The notes beneath the pieces were generated by a model. It searched no databases. It had not been told where the DNA came from and saw only the letters and a list, made by a program, of their open reading frames with translations. From Kumtagia sp963839725 (GTDB taxonomy: Bacteria > Pseudomonadota > Alphaproteobacteria > Rhizobiales > Rhizobiaceae): DNA of 64,000 nt. How positions within the stretch are numbered: the stretch's first letter is position 1; every line of letters starts with the position of its first letter. Location: the NCBI GenBank assembly GCA_963839725.1, contig CAWIWT010000018.1, positions 1 through 64,000 on the forward strand, given 5' to 3'. Of this stretch, positions 54,660 through 63,275 are shown piece after piece. The translations under genes were made by a program, and so were the position numbers.

Positions 54660-56150
54660 ATGGCAGAGGCAGCGCGAAAGCTAAGCGTGGCGGAGACACC
54701 GCTCTACCGCGAGGCGCCGAACAACATCGAGGCCGAGCAGGCGCTGCTCGGCGCGATCCTCGTCAACAATGACGCCTTCTACCGTGTCTCGGATTTCTTG
54801 AAGTCGGCGCATTTCTACGAGCCACTGCACCGCAAGATTTTCGACGTTGCGGGCGAACTGATCCGGATGGGCAAGATGGCCAATCCGGTCACGATGAAGA
54901 CCTTCCTGCCCTCCGAGGAAAAAGTCGGCGACATGACGGTCGCCCACTATCTCGCCCGGCTGGCCGCGGAAGCTGTAACGGTCATCAATGCTGCCGATTA
55001 TGGCCGCGCCATCTACGATCTGGCGACCCGCCGCGCGCTGATCACCGTTGGCGAGGATATGGTCAACATCGCCTATGACGCCCCGGTCGACATGTCGCCG
55101 CAGGAGCAGATCGAGGACGCCGAGCGGCGTCTGTTCGAACTGGCGGAAACCGGGCGCTACGACGGTGGCTTCGAAAGCTTCACCGATGCGGTCAAGACCG
55201 CCATAGACATGGCCAACGCCGCCTATATGCGCGACGGCAACCTGTCCGGTATCGCCACCGGCCTGCGCGATCTGGATCGCCGAATGGGTGGCCTGCAGCC
55301 GTCGGACTTGATCGTGCTCGCCGGTCGGCCGGGCATGGGCAAGACCTCGCTCGCCACCAACATCGCCTTCAATATCGCGCACGCCTATGAACCGGCACAG
55401 CAGGCGGATGGCTCTTTCAAAGCGGCAAATGGCGGCGTGGTCGGCTTCTTCTCGCTGGAAATGTCGTCGGAGCAGCTCGCAACGCGCATCATCTCAGAAC
55501 AGACGGAAATCTCCTCTTCGAAAATCCGCCGCGGCGAGATCACCGAGAATGATTTCGAAAAGCTCGTCGGCTGCTCGCAGATGATGCAGAAGATTCCGCT
55601 GTTCATCGACCAGACCGGCGGCATCTCGATCGCCCAGCTGTCGGCACGCGCGCGGCGCCTGAAGCGCCAGCGCGGTCTCGATGTCATTGTCATCGACTAT
55701 ATCCAGCTGATGACCGGCTCATCGAAGCGCGGTAACGAAAACCGCGTGCAAGAAATCACCGAGATCACCACCGGCCTGAAGGCGCTCGCCAAGGAACTCG
55801 GCGTGCCGATCATCGCGCTGTCGCAGCTGTCGCGCCAGGTGGAAAGCCGCGAAGACAAGCGACCACAGCTGTCGGATCTGCGCGAATCCGGCTCGATCGA
55901 GCAAGACGCCGACGTCGTGATGTTCGTCTATCGCGAGGAATATTACCTCAAGAACAAGGAGCCCAAGCCCGGCACCCAGGAACATATCACTTGGGAGGGC
56001 GAGATGACCGACGCGCGCGGCAAGGCGGAGGTCATCATCGGCAAGCAGCGCCATGGACCGACAGGAACCATCGGCATGGGCTTCCAGGGCGAATACACCC
56101 GCTTCTTCGACCTTGCCGAAGACAGCCACCTGCCCGAGCGGTTTGAATAG
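54660..56150 (+). CDS. dnaB: Replicative DNA helicase DnaB
   Basis: A 496-residue hexameric helicase. N-terminal domain with PNNIEAEQALLGAILVNNDAF; RecA-like domain with Walker A VLAGRPGMGKTSLATN, Walker B VIVIDYIQLMTG and LSQLSRQVESREDKRPQLSDLRESGSIEQDAD (split). ATG at 54660; the open frame upstream is not conserved. radA follows after 47 nt; in many Rhizobiales alr stands between them. Confidence 0.96.
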   Translation: MAEAARKLSVAETPLYREAPNNIEAEQALLGAILVNNDAFYRVSDFLKSAHFYEPLHRKIFDVAGELIRMGKMANPVTMKTFLPSEEKVGDMTVAHYLARLAAEAVTVINAADYGRAIYDLATRRALITVGEDMVNIAYDAPVDMSPQEQIEDAERRLFELAETGRYDGGFESFTDAVKTAIDMANAAYMRDGNLSGIATGLRDLDRRMGGLQPSDLIVLAGRPGMGKTSLATNIAFNIAHAYEPAQQADGSFKAANGGVVGFFSLEMSSEQLATRIISEQTEISSSKIRRGEITENDFEKLVGCSQMMQKIPLFIDQTGGISIAQLSARARRLKRQRGLDVIVIDYIQLMTGSSKRGNENRVQEITEITTGLKALAKELGVPIIALSQLSRQVESREDKRPQLSDLRESGSIEQDADVVMFVYREEYYLKNKEPKPGTQEHITWEGEMTDARGKAEVIIGKQRHGPTGTIGMGFQGEYTRFFDLAEDSHLPERFE

Positions 56151-56197
56151 GGTGTTCGAATTGAAACTCAGACCTATTCAGCCGCCGAGTAGCCGCC

Positions 56198-57637
56198 TTG
56201 GCTAAATCCCGCATCCAGTTCATCTGCCAGGCTTGCGGCAATGTCAGCTCGCGTTGGGCCGGCAAGTGCGATGCCTGCGGCGAGTGGAACACGCTGATCG
56301 AGGAAGGCACGGCCGGCGGCATCGGCAGCGGCCCGGCGTCGGCGCGTTCCAACCGCAAAGGCCGGGCCGTGGCGCTTACCTCGCTGTCTGGCGACATAGA
56401 AGACGCGCCGCGCATCGCGTCGGGCATCGGCGAGCTTGACCGGGCGACCGGCGGCGGTTTCGTGCGCGGTTCGGCCCTGCTGGTCGGCGGCGATCCCGGC
56501 ATCGGCAAATCGACGCTGCTCACCCAGGCGGCCGCCGCGCTCGCGTCGAAGGGCCACCGCATCGTCTATGTCTCCGGCGAGGAAGCGGTGGCGCAGATCC
56601 GGCTGCGGGCCCAGCGGCTGGGTGTCGCCGGATCGGCGGTGGAACTCGCCGCCGAAACCAATGTCGAGGACATCCTCGCCACCATCGCCGACGGCAAGCG
56701 GCCCGATCTGGTCATCCTCGATTCGATTCAGACGCTGTGGACCGATGCGGCTGATTCGGCACCGGGTACCGTCACCCAGGTTCGAGCGGCGGCCCAATCC
56801 CTGATCCGGTATGCGAAATCCACAGGCGCCGCGATCGTCCTGGTCGGCCATGTGACCAAGGAGGGCCAGATCGCCGGACCACGCGTCGTCGAGCACATGG
56901 TCGACGCCGTACTCTATTTCGAGGGCGAAGGGGGTCACCACTATCGGATCCTGCGCACGGTGAAGAATCGCTTCGGTCCGACCGACGAGATCGGCGTCTT
57001 CGAGATGTCCGACAAGGGATTGCGCGAAGTCTCTAATCCATCTGAGCTTTTCCTCGGCGAACGCCACGCCGCCGCACCCGGCGCAGCGGTTTTCGCCGGC
57101 ATGGAAGGCACCCGCCCGGTGCTTGTCGAAATCCAGGCGCTCGTCGCGCCAACCTCGCTCGGCACTCCGCGCCGGGCTGTCGTCGGCTGGGATGGCGCGC
57201 GCCTCGCCATGGTACTCGCGGTGCTTGAAGCCCATTGCGGCGTGCGGTTCGGCATGCATGACGTCTATCTCAACGTTGCTGGAGGTTACCGCATCACCGA
57301 GCCTGCCGCCGATCTGGCGGTGGCGGCAGCGCTCGTGTCGTCCCTCACCGGCCTTGCCCTTCCTGCCGATTGCGTCTATTTCGGCGAAATCAGCCTTTCG
57401 GGTGCGATCAGGCCGGTTGCGCATGCGCAGCAGCGGTTGAAGGAAGCGGAAAAGCTGGGTTTCGGGCAGGCAGCCCTACCGCGCAGCAGCGAGGAACTTG
57501 GCGGAGGCATCGGCTCCCGCGCGTTCCAGCCGGCTACGCTGGTGGATCTGGTTGTGCGGATCGCCGGCCCGCTCAGACGGGTCGCCGACGACGAGATGAA
57601 TGGACATGCCAAGGCTGCGGGCGGGCGGCGGGCATGA
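56198..57637 (+). CDS. radA: DNA repair protein RadA
   Basis: A 479-residue RecA-like ATPase in branch migration and recombination repair. N-terminal zinc finger CQACGNVSSRWAGKCDACG, Walker A GGDPGIGKSTLL, RadA motif KNRFGPTDEIGVF and a C-terminal Lon-like domain. TTG start at 56198, as conserved sequence begins at AKSRIQFICQACG. Confidence 0.95.
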   Translation: MAKSRIQFICQACGNVSSRWAGKCDACGEWNTLIEEGTAGGIGSGPASARSNRKGRAVALTSLSGDIEDAPRIASGIGELDRATGGGFVRGSALLVGGDPGIGKSTLLTQAAAALASKGHRIVYVSGEEAVAQIRLRAQRLGVAGSAVELAAETNVEDILATIADGKRPDLVILDSIQTLWTDAADSAPGTVTQVRAAAQSLIRYAKSTGAAIVLVGHVTKEGQIAGPRVVEHMVDAVLYFEGEGGHHYRILRTVKNRFGPTDEIGVFEMSDKGLREVSNPSELFLGERHAAAPGAAVFAGMEGTRPVLVEIQALVAPTSLGTPRRAVVGWDGARLAMVLAVLEAHCGVRFGMHDVYLNVAGGYRITEPAADLAVAAALVSSLTGLALPADCVYFGEISLSGAIRPVAHAQQRLKEAEKLGFGQAALPRSSEELGGGIGSRAFQPATLVDLVVRIAGPLRRVADDEMNGHAKAAGGRRA

Positions 57638-57660
57638 CGAGGCCACGGAGTGGGGATTGA

Positions 57661-58275
57661 ATGCCTATAACGCTGCTTGATGGAGTCCTCGTCGGCTTCA
57701 CGCTCGTATCAGCCATGCTCGCCATGGTTCGCGGCTTCTCCCGTGAGGTCCTGTCGATCGCATCCTGGATCGCGGCGGCGGCGGCCGCCTATTTCTTTTG
57801 GGGACCGGTCGTTCCCTACATCCAGCCTTATGTGCTGCCCTATTCCGACGATCCGCGCGTTGCCATGGCAGCAGCAGCGGCGATCGTATTCGTGGTGGCG
57901 CTGATCATTGTCACATTGATCACAATGAAGATCGCCGACGCGATCATCGATTCGCGCATCGGCGCGCTCGACCGCACACTCGGCTTCCTCTACGGCGCGG
58001 CGCGCGGCATCCTGGTGATCGCGGTCTGCCTGATGCTGTTTGACTGGGTCGTCGGCGACAAGCGGCCGGATTGGATAGCCAAGGCCAAGTCCACGCCGAT
58101 GCTCGACAGCATTGGCGACTGGCTGGAAAGCAAGCTGCCGAAGGCGGCAGGCACGGAGATTCTCGACAAGATTATCCCTGGCGACCCCGAGCCCGAACAG
58201 CCCGAAGCGCCAGCGCCTGACGCGCCGGCTGACAACGCACCTGCCGAACCAGAAAATCCGCCGGCAAACAATTGA
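57661..58275 (+). CDS. CvpA family membrane protein
   Basis: A 204-residue protein with four membrane segments (TLLDGVLVGFTLVSAMLAMV, SIASWIAAAAAAYFFW and two more) and a Pro/Glu-rich cytoplasmic tail of about 45 residues. It precedes purF, as in Escherichia coli, where cvpA and purF share an operon. Named for colicin V production; its actual role in envelope stability is unclear. Confidence 0.9.
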   Translation: MPITLLDGVLVGFTLVSAMLAMVRGFSREVLSIASWIAAAAAAYFFWGPVVPYIQPYVLPYSDDPRVAMAAAAAIVFVVALIIVTLITMKIADAIIDSRIGALDRTLGFLYGAARGILVIAVCLMLFDWVVGDKRPDWIAKAKSTPMLDSIGDWLESKLPKAAGTEILDKIIPGDPEPEQPEAPAPDAPADNAPAEPENPPANN

Positions 58276-58280
58276 CGGTA

Positions 58281-58307
58281 GCGCGGGACGCACCCGCGCT
58301 CTATATA
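58281..58307 (+). promoter_or_regulatory. Hairpin and TATATA box ahead of purF
   Basis: GCGCGGG (58281-58287) pairs with CCCGCGC (58293-58299), then TATATA (58302-58307) lies 26 nt before the purF ATG. A TTGACG overlapping the cvpA stop is 24 nt from the box, too far for a standard promoter. It may be an extra purF promoter or a transcription-pausing site. Confidence 0.3.
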
Positions 58308-58332
58308 CGGATTTTCTGACGAGGGCTGCCTC

Positions 58333-59802
58333 ATGGCGATCGCGGACATTTCCTATTCTGCCGAAGCCGACGATCATTTCCACGATGAGTGCGGCGTCTT
58401 CGGCATTCTCGGGCGGCAGGATGCGGCAGCAATCGTCACGCTAGGCCTGCATGCGCTCCAGCACAGGGGTCAGGAAGCCGCTGGCATTGTCTCGTATGAC
58501 GGCACGCAATTCCACGTGGAGCGCCACGTTGGCTTGATCGGTGACACTTTCACCAAGCAGGCGGTTATGGATCGCCTCCCAGGCACACGCGCGATCGGCC
58601 ATACGCGCTATGCGACGACGGGTGGCGCGGGCCTGCGCAACGTCCAGCCATTCTTCGCCGAGTTGTCGGACGGCGGCTTTGCCGTCGCCCACAACGGCAA
58701 TTTGACCAACGCCATGACGGTGCAGCGCACGCTGCAGAAGCAGGGCGCGATCTTCTCATCCACCTCGGACACCGAGACGCTGCTGCATCTGGTGGCAACC
58801 AGCAAGGAGCGCGACCTGAACTCCCGCTTTATCGATGCGGTCAGGCAGGTGGAAGGCGCCTTCTCGCTGGTGGCGCTGTCATCGAAGAAGATGATCGGCT
58901 GCCGCGACCCCCTGGGCATCCGCCCGCTGGTGCTGGGCGATCTCGACGGCTCCTGGATACTTGCATCCGAGACCTGCGCGCTGGACATCATCGGTGCTCG
59001 CTTCGTTCGCGACCTGAAGCCCGGCGAGATGGTGGTTATCACGTCGAAAGGCATCGAAAGCCTCTTTCCGTTCGAGCCGCAAAAGCCGCGCTTCTGCGTA
59101 TTCGAGTATGTCTATTTCGCGCGCCCGGACTCTTCGGTCGAAGGCCGCAACGTCTATGACGTGCGCAAGCGTATCGGCGCCGAGCTCGCGCTCGAAAGCC
59201 CGGTGGAAGCGGACGTCGTGGTTCCGGTGCCGGACTCCGGTACGCCGGCCGCGATCGGTTTCAGCCAGGCCGCTGGCATTCCATTTGAGCTTGGCATCAT
59301 CCGTAACCACTATGTCGGCAGAACCTTCATCTCGCCGGGCGATTCGATCCGGCATATGGGTGTCAGGCTGAAGCACAACGCCAACCGCGGAATGATCGAA
59401 GGAAAGCGCGTTGTGCTGGTCGACGATTCGATCGTGCGCGGCACCACCAGCCAGAAAATCGTTCAGATGGTTCGGGATGCCGGCGCGCGCGAGGTGCACA
59501 TGCGCATCGCATCGCCGCCGACGCGCGCGTCGTGCTTCTACGGAGTGGACACGCCGGAGAAAGCCAAGCTGCTCGCCTCGCGCATGTCGGTTGCAGAAAT
59601 GGCAGGCTTCATCCGCGTCGATTCACTCGGCTTCCTCTCGCTCGACGGGCTTTATCGTGCCGTCGGCGAGCCGGGCCGCGACATTGACCAGCCGCAATTC
59701 TGCGACGCTTGCTTCTCCAACGAGTACCCGACACGTCTCACTGACATAGAGGGTTCGGACAATGTCCGTACGCTGTCGCTGCTCGCGACAGGCGGTCAGT
59801 AG
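58333..59802 (+). CDS. purF: Amidophosphoribosyltransferase PurF
   Basis: A 489-residue enzyme of the first committed purine step (PRPP plus glutamine). The N-terminal nucleophile Cys20 (HDECGVFGILGRQDAA) is exposed after removal of a propeptide. The PRPP loop is VVLVDDSIVRGTTSQKIV, and RIASPPTRASCFYGVDTP is typical; spread Cys residues in the C-terminal part may bind a cluster as in the Bacillus type. Confidence 0.96.
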   Translation: MAIADISYSAEADDHFHDECGVFGILGRQDAAAIVTLGLHALQHRGQEAAGIVSYDGTQFHVERHVGLIGDTFTKQAVMDRLPGTRAIGHTRYATTGGAGLRNVQPFFAELSDGGFAVAHNGNLTNAMTVQRTLQKQGAIFSSTSDTETLLHLVATSKERDLNSRFIDAVRQVEGAFSLVALSSKKMIGCRDPLGIRPLVLGDLDGSWILASETCALDIIGARFVRDLKPGEMVVITSKGIESLFPFEPQKPRFCVFEYVYFARPDSSVEGRNVYDVRKRIGAELALESPVEADVVVPVPDSGTPAAIGFSQAAGIPFELGIIRNHYVGRTFISPGDSIRHMGVRLKHNANRGMIEGKRVVLVDDSIVRGTTSQKIVQMVRDAGAREVHMRIASPPTRASCFYGVDTPEKAKLLASRMSVAEMAGFIRVDSLGFLSLDGLYRAVGEPGRDIDQPQFCDACFSNEYPTRLTDIEGSDNVRTLSLLATGGQ

Positions 59803-59995
59803 CGCAGCACAGCCTTCTTCCCTTGTGGGAGGAGGGGCTGAGCGAGCAAGTGAGCGAAGCGAACAATGCGACAGGAAGTCGGGGTGCTGGACGAAGCGCG
59901 CCTCTGGCAAGCTGGAATACCCCTCACAAGTTCAGGCTCGACACCTTCTCCCACAACAAGGGGAGAAGGAGGAGTCGCGCGTTCGATCCGCGATC
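59803..59995. repeat. Convergent intergenic repeat with terminator-like hairpin
   Basis: CCTTCTCCC (59944-59952) pairs with GGGAGAAGG (59961-59969) over an 8-nt loop, similar to the RIME-like stems elsewhere. It also holds CTGAGCGAGCAAGTGAGCG. It lies between convergent purF and ilvH and probably ends both transcripts. Confidence 0.5.
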
Positions 59996-60568
59996 CTACA
60001 TCCCTTGCGGGCCGCGATTCATTGCGGCCACACCGGTGCGGCAGACCTCCACCAAGCCGAGCGGCTTCATGATGCCTATGAATTGCTCGATCTTCGCTAC
60101 CGCGCCGGTGATCTCGAAGATGAAATGCTCTGTATTGGCGTCGATCACCTTGGCGCGGAACGCCTCGGCAAGTCGGAGCGCTTCAACACGGTCGTCACCT
60201 GTGCCCGCAACCTTGACCAGAGCCAGCTCGCGCGCCAGCGGCTTGTCCTGCCCAAGCTCTCCAGCACGCACGGAGAGATCGACCACACGATGCACGGGGA
60301 CGATGCGTTCCAGCTGATGCCTGATCTGCTCCAGCACATGCGGTGTGCCACGCGTAACCACGGTAATACGAGACAGGTGCTTTTCATGCTCGGTTTCGGA
60401 GACGGTCAGGCTTTCAATATTGTAGCCGCGCCCGGAAAACAGGCCGATGACCCTGGCAAGCACGCCCGGTTCGTTGTCGACCAGAACCGATAGCGTATGG
60501 GTTTCCGGCCGCTCCGTCTCGCGGGCGATGAAATAGGCTGAACCGGTGGGTTGAAGCTGGGCGTTCAT
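59996..60568 (-). CDS. ilvH: Acetolactate synthase small (regulatory) subunit
   Basis: A 190-residue regulatory subunit with an N-terminal ACT domain (HTLSVLVDNEPGVLARVIGLFSGRGYNIESLTV in part) that binds valine for feedback, and a C-terminal domain (FRAKVIDANTEHFIFEITG). It lies 80 nt downstream of the large subunit on the same transcript. Confidence 0.95.
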   Translation of the reverse strand: MNAQLQPTGSAYFIARETERPETHTLSVLVDNEPGVLARVIGLFSGRGYNIESLTVSETEHEKHLSRITVVTRGTPHVLEQIRHQLERIVPVHRVVDLSVRAGELGQDKPLARELALVKVAGTGDDRVEALRLAEAFRAKVIDANTEHFIFEITGAVAKIEQFIGIMKPLGLVEVCRTGVAAMNRGPQGM

Positions 60569-60648
60569 CGGATGTTTCTCGATCTCAAATTCTTGCGCTA
60601 TTTACTTATCATGACGAGATTTTCTAAATCCCGCCACGTTCCAGTTCT

Positions 60649-62439
60649 TTACACCAATTCCCTGCCCTTGGCATCGATGGCATTGGCCACGGCCTCGTCG
60701 GTCGCTTCATCTGGCAACAGCATCTCGTTATGCGCCTTGCCTGATGGGATCATCGGGAAGCAGTTGGCGAGATTGGCGACACGGCAGTCGAACAGCACCG
60801 GTTTTTTGATGTCGATCATTTCCTTGATCGCATCGTCGAGATCGCCAGGCTTCTCGCAGCGTATGCCGTGCCCGCCATAAGCTTGCGCCAGCATGACGAA
60901 ATCCGGCATCGCCTCCGTATAGGAATGTGACAGCCGGTTGCCATGCAGCAGCTGCTGCCATTGCCGCACCATGCCCATATACTGGTTGTTGAGGATGAAG
61001 ATCTTGATCGGCGCGTCGTATTGAACCGCGCAGCTCATCTCCTGCATCGTCATCTGCACCGAGGCATCGCCTGCGATGTCGATGACCAGCGCATCTGGAT
61101 GAGCGATCTGCACGCCGAGCGCAGCCGGCAGGCCGTACCCCATCGTGCCAAGACCGCCCGATGTCATCCAGCGGTTCGGCTTGTCGAAATGGTAGTGCTG
61201 TGCCGCCCACATCTGATGCTGACCGACTTCGGTCGTGACGTAGGTGTCGCGGTTCTTGGTTAGCTCATAGAGCCGCTGGATCGCATATTGCGGCATGATC
61301 ACGTCGTTGTTCGGCGCAAAGGCGAGCAAATCCCGCGCGCGCCAACGGGCAATCTGCTCCCACCATGGATAGAGCGCCTTCTTGTCCGCCTTGGCGGTTG
61401 CCCGCCACAACCGAACCATGTCTTCCAGCACACGGCCGACGTCGCCGAGAATGCCGATATCGGCGCGCACATTCTTGTTGATCGACGACGGATCGATATC
61501 GATGTGGATCTTCTTTGAATTTGGTGAAAAGGCATTGATACGCCCGGTGATGCGGTCGTCGAAACGCGCGCCGATGCACACCATGACGTCGCAATCATGC
61601 ATTGCCATGTTGGCTTCGTATGTGCCGTGCATGCCGAGCATGCCGAGCCAATTCTTGCCGCTCGCCGGATAGGCACCAAGGCCCATCAGGGTCGACGTGA
61701 TCGGGAAGCCGGTCAGTTCCACCAGTTCGCGCAGCAACTGACTGGCTTCGGGGCCGGAATTGACGACGCCGCCGCCGGTATAGATGATCGGTTGCTTTGC
61801 ACCAGCCATCAGTTCCACTGCCGCCTTGATCTTGTCGAGGTCGCCCTGAACCCTCGGCTGGTAGCTCATGCGCGGCGCGGTTTGCGGCGGCACGTAGGTG
61901 CCGCGCGCGAACTGGATATCCTTCGGAACGTCGACAACCACCGGACCTGGACGGCCGGTGGTCGCCACATGGAAGGCCTCATGGATAATGGAGGCGAGTT
62001 CATTGACATCCTTCACCAGCCAGTTGTGCTTGGTGCAAGGCCGCGTGATGCCGACCGTATCGCATTCCTGGAAAGCGTCCGAGCCGATCAGTGTCGTCGG
62101 CACCTGACCGGTGATGCAGACCAGGGGAATCGAGTCCATCAGCGCGTCCTGCAGCGGCGTTACCGCATTGGTCGCACCAGGCCCCGACGTCACCAGCATG
62201 ACGCCCGGCTTACAGGTAGAGCGCGCATAGCCCTCCGCCGCATGCCCCGCCCCCTGCTCGTGACGCACAAGGATGTGCTGAACGTCGTCCTGTTGGAACA
62301 ACTCGTCATAGATTGGAAGCACCGCGCCACCTGGATAGCCGAAGATGTGCTTGACGCCATTATCCTTCAGCGCCTGAACCACCATCTCGGCGCCCGTCAT
62401 TTCGCGTTTTCCGCCGTCGCTTTTCGCGGTGCTTGTCAT
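60649..62439 (-). CDS. ilvI: Acetolactate synthase large subunit
   Basis: A 596-residue thiamine-diphosphate enzyme that makes acetolactate for valine/leucine and acetohydroxybutyrate for isoleucine. FGYPGGAVLPIYDEL with the catalytic Glu in LVRHEQGAGHAAEGYAR, and the ThDP motif GDASVQMTMQEMSCAVQYDAPIKIFILNN (split). Preceded by an attenuator leader. The symbol ilvB is used equally often. Confidence 0.95.
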   Translation of the reverse strand: MTSTAKSDGGKREMTGAEMVVQALKDNGVKHIFGYPGGAVLPIYDELFQQDDVQHILVRHEQGAGHAAEGYARSTCKPGVMLVTSGPGATNAVTPLQDALMDSIPLVCITGQVPTTLIGSDAFQECDTVGITRPCTKHNWLVKDVNELASIIHEAFHVATTGRPGPVVVDVPKDIQFARGTYVPPQTAPRMSYQPRVQGDLDKIKAAVELMAGAKQPIIYTGGGVVNSGPEASQLLRELVELTGFPITSTLMGLGAYPASGKNWLGMLGMHGTYEANMAMHDCDVMVCIGARFDDRITGRINAFSPNSKKIHIDIDPSSINKNVRADIGILGDVGRVLEDMVRLWRATAKADKKALYPWWEQIARWRARDLLAFAPNNDVIMPQYAIQRLYELTKNRDTYVTTEVGQHQMWAAQHYHFDKPNRWMTSGGLGTMGYGLPAALGVQIAHPDALVIDIAGDASVQMTMQEMSCAVQYDAPIKIFILNNQYMGMVRQWQQLLHGNRLSHSYTEAMPDFVMLAQAYGGHGIRCEKPGDLDDAIKEMIDIKKPVLFDCRVANLANCFPMIPSGKAHNEMLLPDEATDEAVANAIDAKGRELV

Positions 62440-62504
62440 CTTTGCAGTCCTGTCCGTTTCGCCGTCTGCGGCTGGCTATTCGTTTAGTCGTGTTCAGGGC
62501 AATA

Positions 62505-62526
62505 AAAAAGGCCCCCGGGGGAGCCT
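62505..62526 (-). terminator. Attenuator terminator ahead of ilvI
   Basis: On the minus strand AGGCTCC pairs with GGGGCCT (one G-T pair, CCCG loop), followed by TTTTTT (62505-62510). It lies 34 nt after the leader-peptide stop and 66 nt before the ilvI start, the layout of a transcription attenuator. Confidence 0.8.
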
Positions 62527-62533
62527 GTGTTCT

Positions 62534-62581
62534 GCGCATGGGAGCTTGTCGCCCGGCGGTTACACCGCCTTGCCCATGCGC
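62534..62581 (-). promoter_or_regulatory. ilv leader pause/antiterminator hairpin
   Basis: GCGCATGGG (62573-62581) pairs perfectly with CCCATGCGC (62534-62542), and inside them GGCGGT/ACCGCC (62555-62569) forms a second stem over a 3-nt loop that includes the leader stop codon. Ribosome position on the leader peptide would decide whether these stems or the terminator form. Confidence 0.65.
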
Positions 62582-62613
62582 CTTCCTACTACGAGAATAA
62601 GTGTTGTTTTCAT
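62560..62613 (-). CDS. ilv leader peptide
   Basis: A 17-codon frame, MKTTLILVVGRRMGKAV, with Leu-Ile-Leu-Val-Val as the regulatory codons, just ahead of the attenuator hairpins. Low supply of branched-chain aminoacyl-tRNA would stall the ribosome there and favour read-through into ilvI-ilvH. Its ATG lies about 2 nt from the predicted transcription start, so it is probably translated from a leaderless mRNA. Confidence 0.75.
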   Translation of the reverse strand: MKTTLILVVGRRMGKAV

Positions 62614-62621
62614 GGGCGCGA

Positions 62622-62651
62622 ACAATAGGAAGCCAAGCCCCATCCTGTCAA
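62622..62651 (-). promoter_or_regulatory. ilvIH promoter
   Basis: On the minus strand TTGACA (62646-62651), 18 nt, TATTGT (62622-62627). The predicted start at about 62615 is next to the leader-peptide ATG (62613). The promoter ends just past the stop of the upstream HD-domain gene. Confidence 0.7.
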
Positions 62652-62678
62652 CCTGGAATGTGCCACAGCGTGACGTTC

Positions 62679-63275
62679 TCAAGCTTGCCCGTCGGCGTGA
62701 CGCCGGACGACCCGCTCGAGCAATGGCAGATAATCTCGGAACGATCGGGTTCTCATGCCGGCGATCTTGCCGCCCTCGTCCCAAAGCCTGACCCGAACCG
62801 CCTCGTTGTGGAACGGATCGCCGCGGAACGCGCCGACCTCTTCATTGGTCATCGGCCCCCCTTGCAAGGAAAGCGTATGAACGGATGCCGGCGAGAGTTT
62901 TGAAAAATACGTCGGATCGGTCGCGCAAAGATAGCGCTTGGCCGCAACATGCATCCGCACGCAAGCGACGACGACCGGCGGAAAATACGGGGCCAGAACA
63001 TCGCCTCCTGCCTCATCGTGATGCTTGTCCTCGACATCGTCCGGCGAATATGTCCCGAATTCGCTGGTGAAATGCCCGATGTCGTGAAGCAGCGCGGCCG
63101 CAACCAGCTCGTCCTCGGCATTTTCCTGTTCGGCCAGCCAGGCGCTCTGCAACATGTGTTCGGACACTGTCACCGGTTCGCCGAGATAAGCTTCAGCTCC
63201 GCGCCGCTCAAAAATATCGGCTATGAACTCGACAATCCCTTCCGGCATTTCTGATATCGGCGCTTGGTTGCTCAT
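62679..63275 (-). CDS. HD-domain diiron oxygenase, TmpB/PhnZ-like
   Basis: A 198-residue HD protein of the phosphonate-degradation type. Metal ligands: His in VSEHMLQ, the HD pair in LLHDIGHF, His in EDKHHDEAG and CVRMHVAAKRYLCATDP. The Tyr30-x-x-Glu33 pair (AYLGEP) matches the Tyr/Glu pair that gates the substrate site of PhnZ. TmpB cleaves the C-P bond of a hydroxylated trimethylaminoethylphosphonate, giving glycine betaine and phosphate. Its start overlaps the stop of the 2-oxoglutarate oxygenase gene (ATGA), which supports a two-step pair. Exact substrate is inferred. Confidence 0.8.
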   Translation of the reverse strand: MSNQAPISEMPEGIVEFIADIFERRGAEAYLGEPVTVSEHMLQSAWLAEQENAEDELVAAALLHDIGHFTSEFGTYSPDDVEDKHHDEAGGDVLAPYFPPVVVACVRMHVAAKRYLCATDPTYFSKLSPASVHTLSLQGGPMTNEEVGAFRGDPFHNEAVRVRLWDEGGKIAGMRTRSFRDYLPLLERVVRRHADGQA

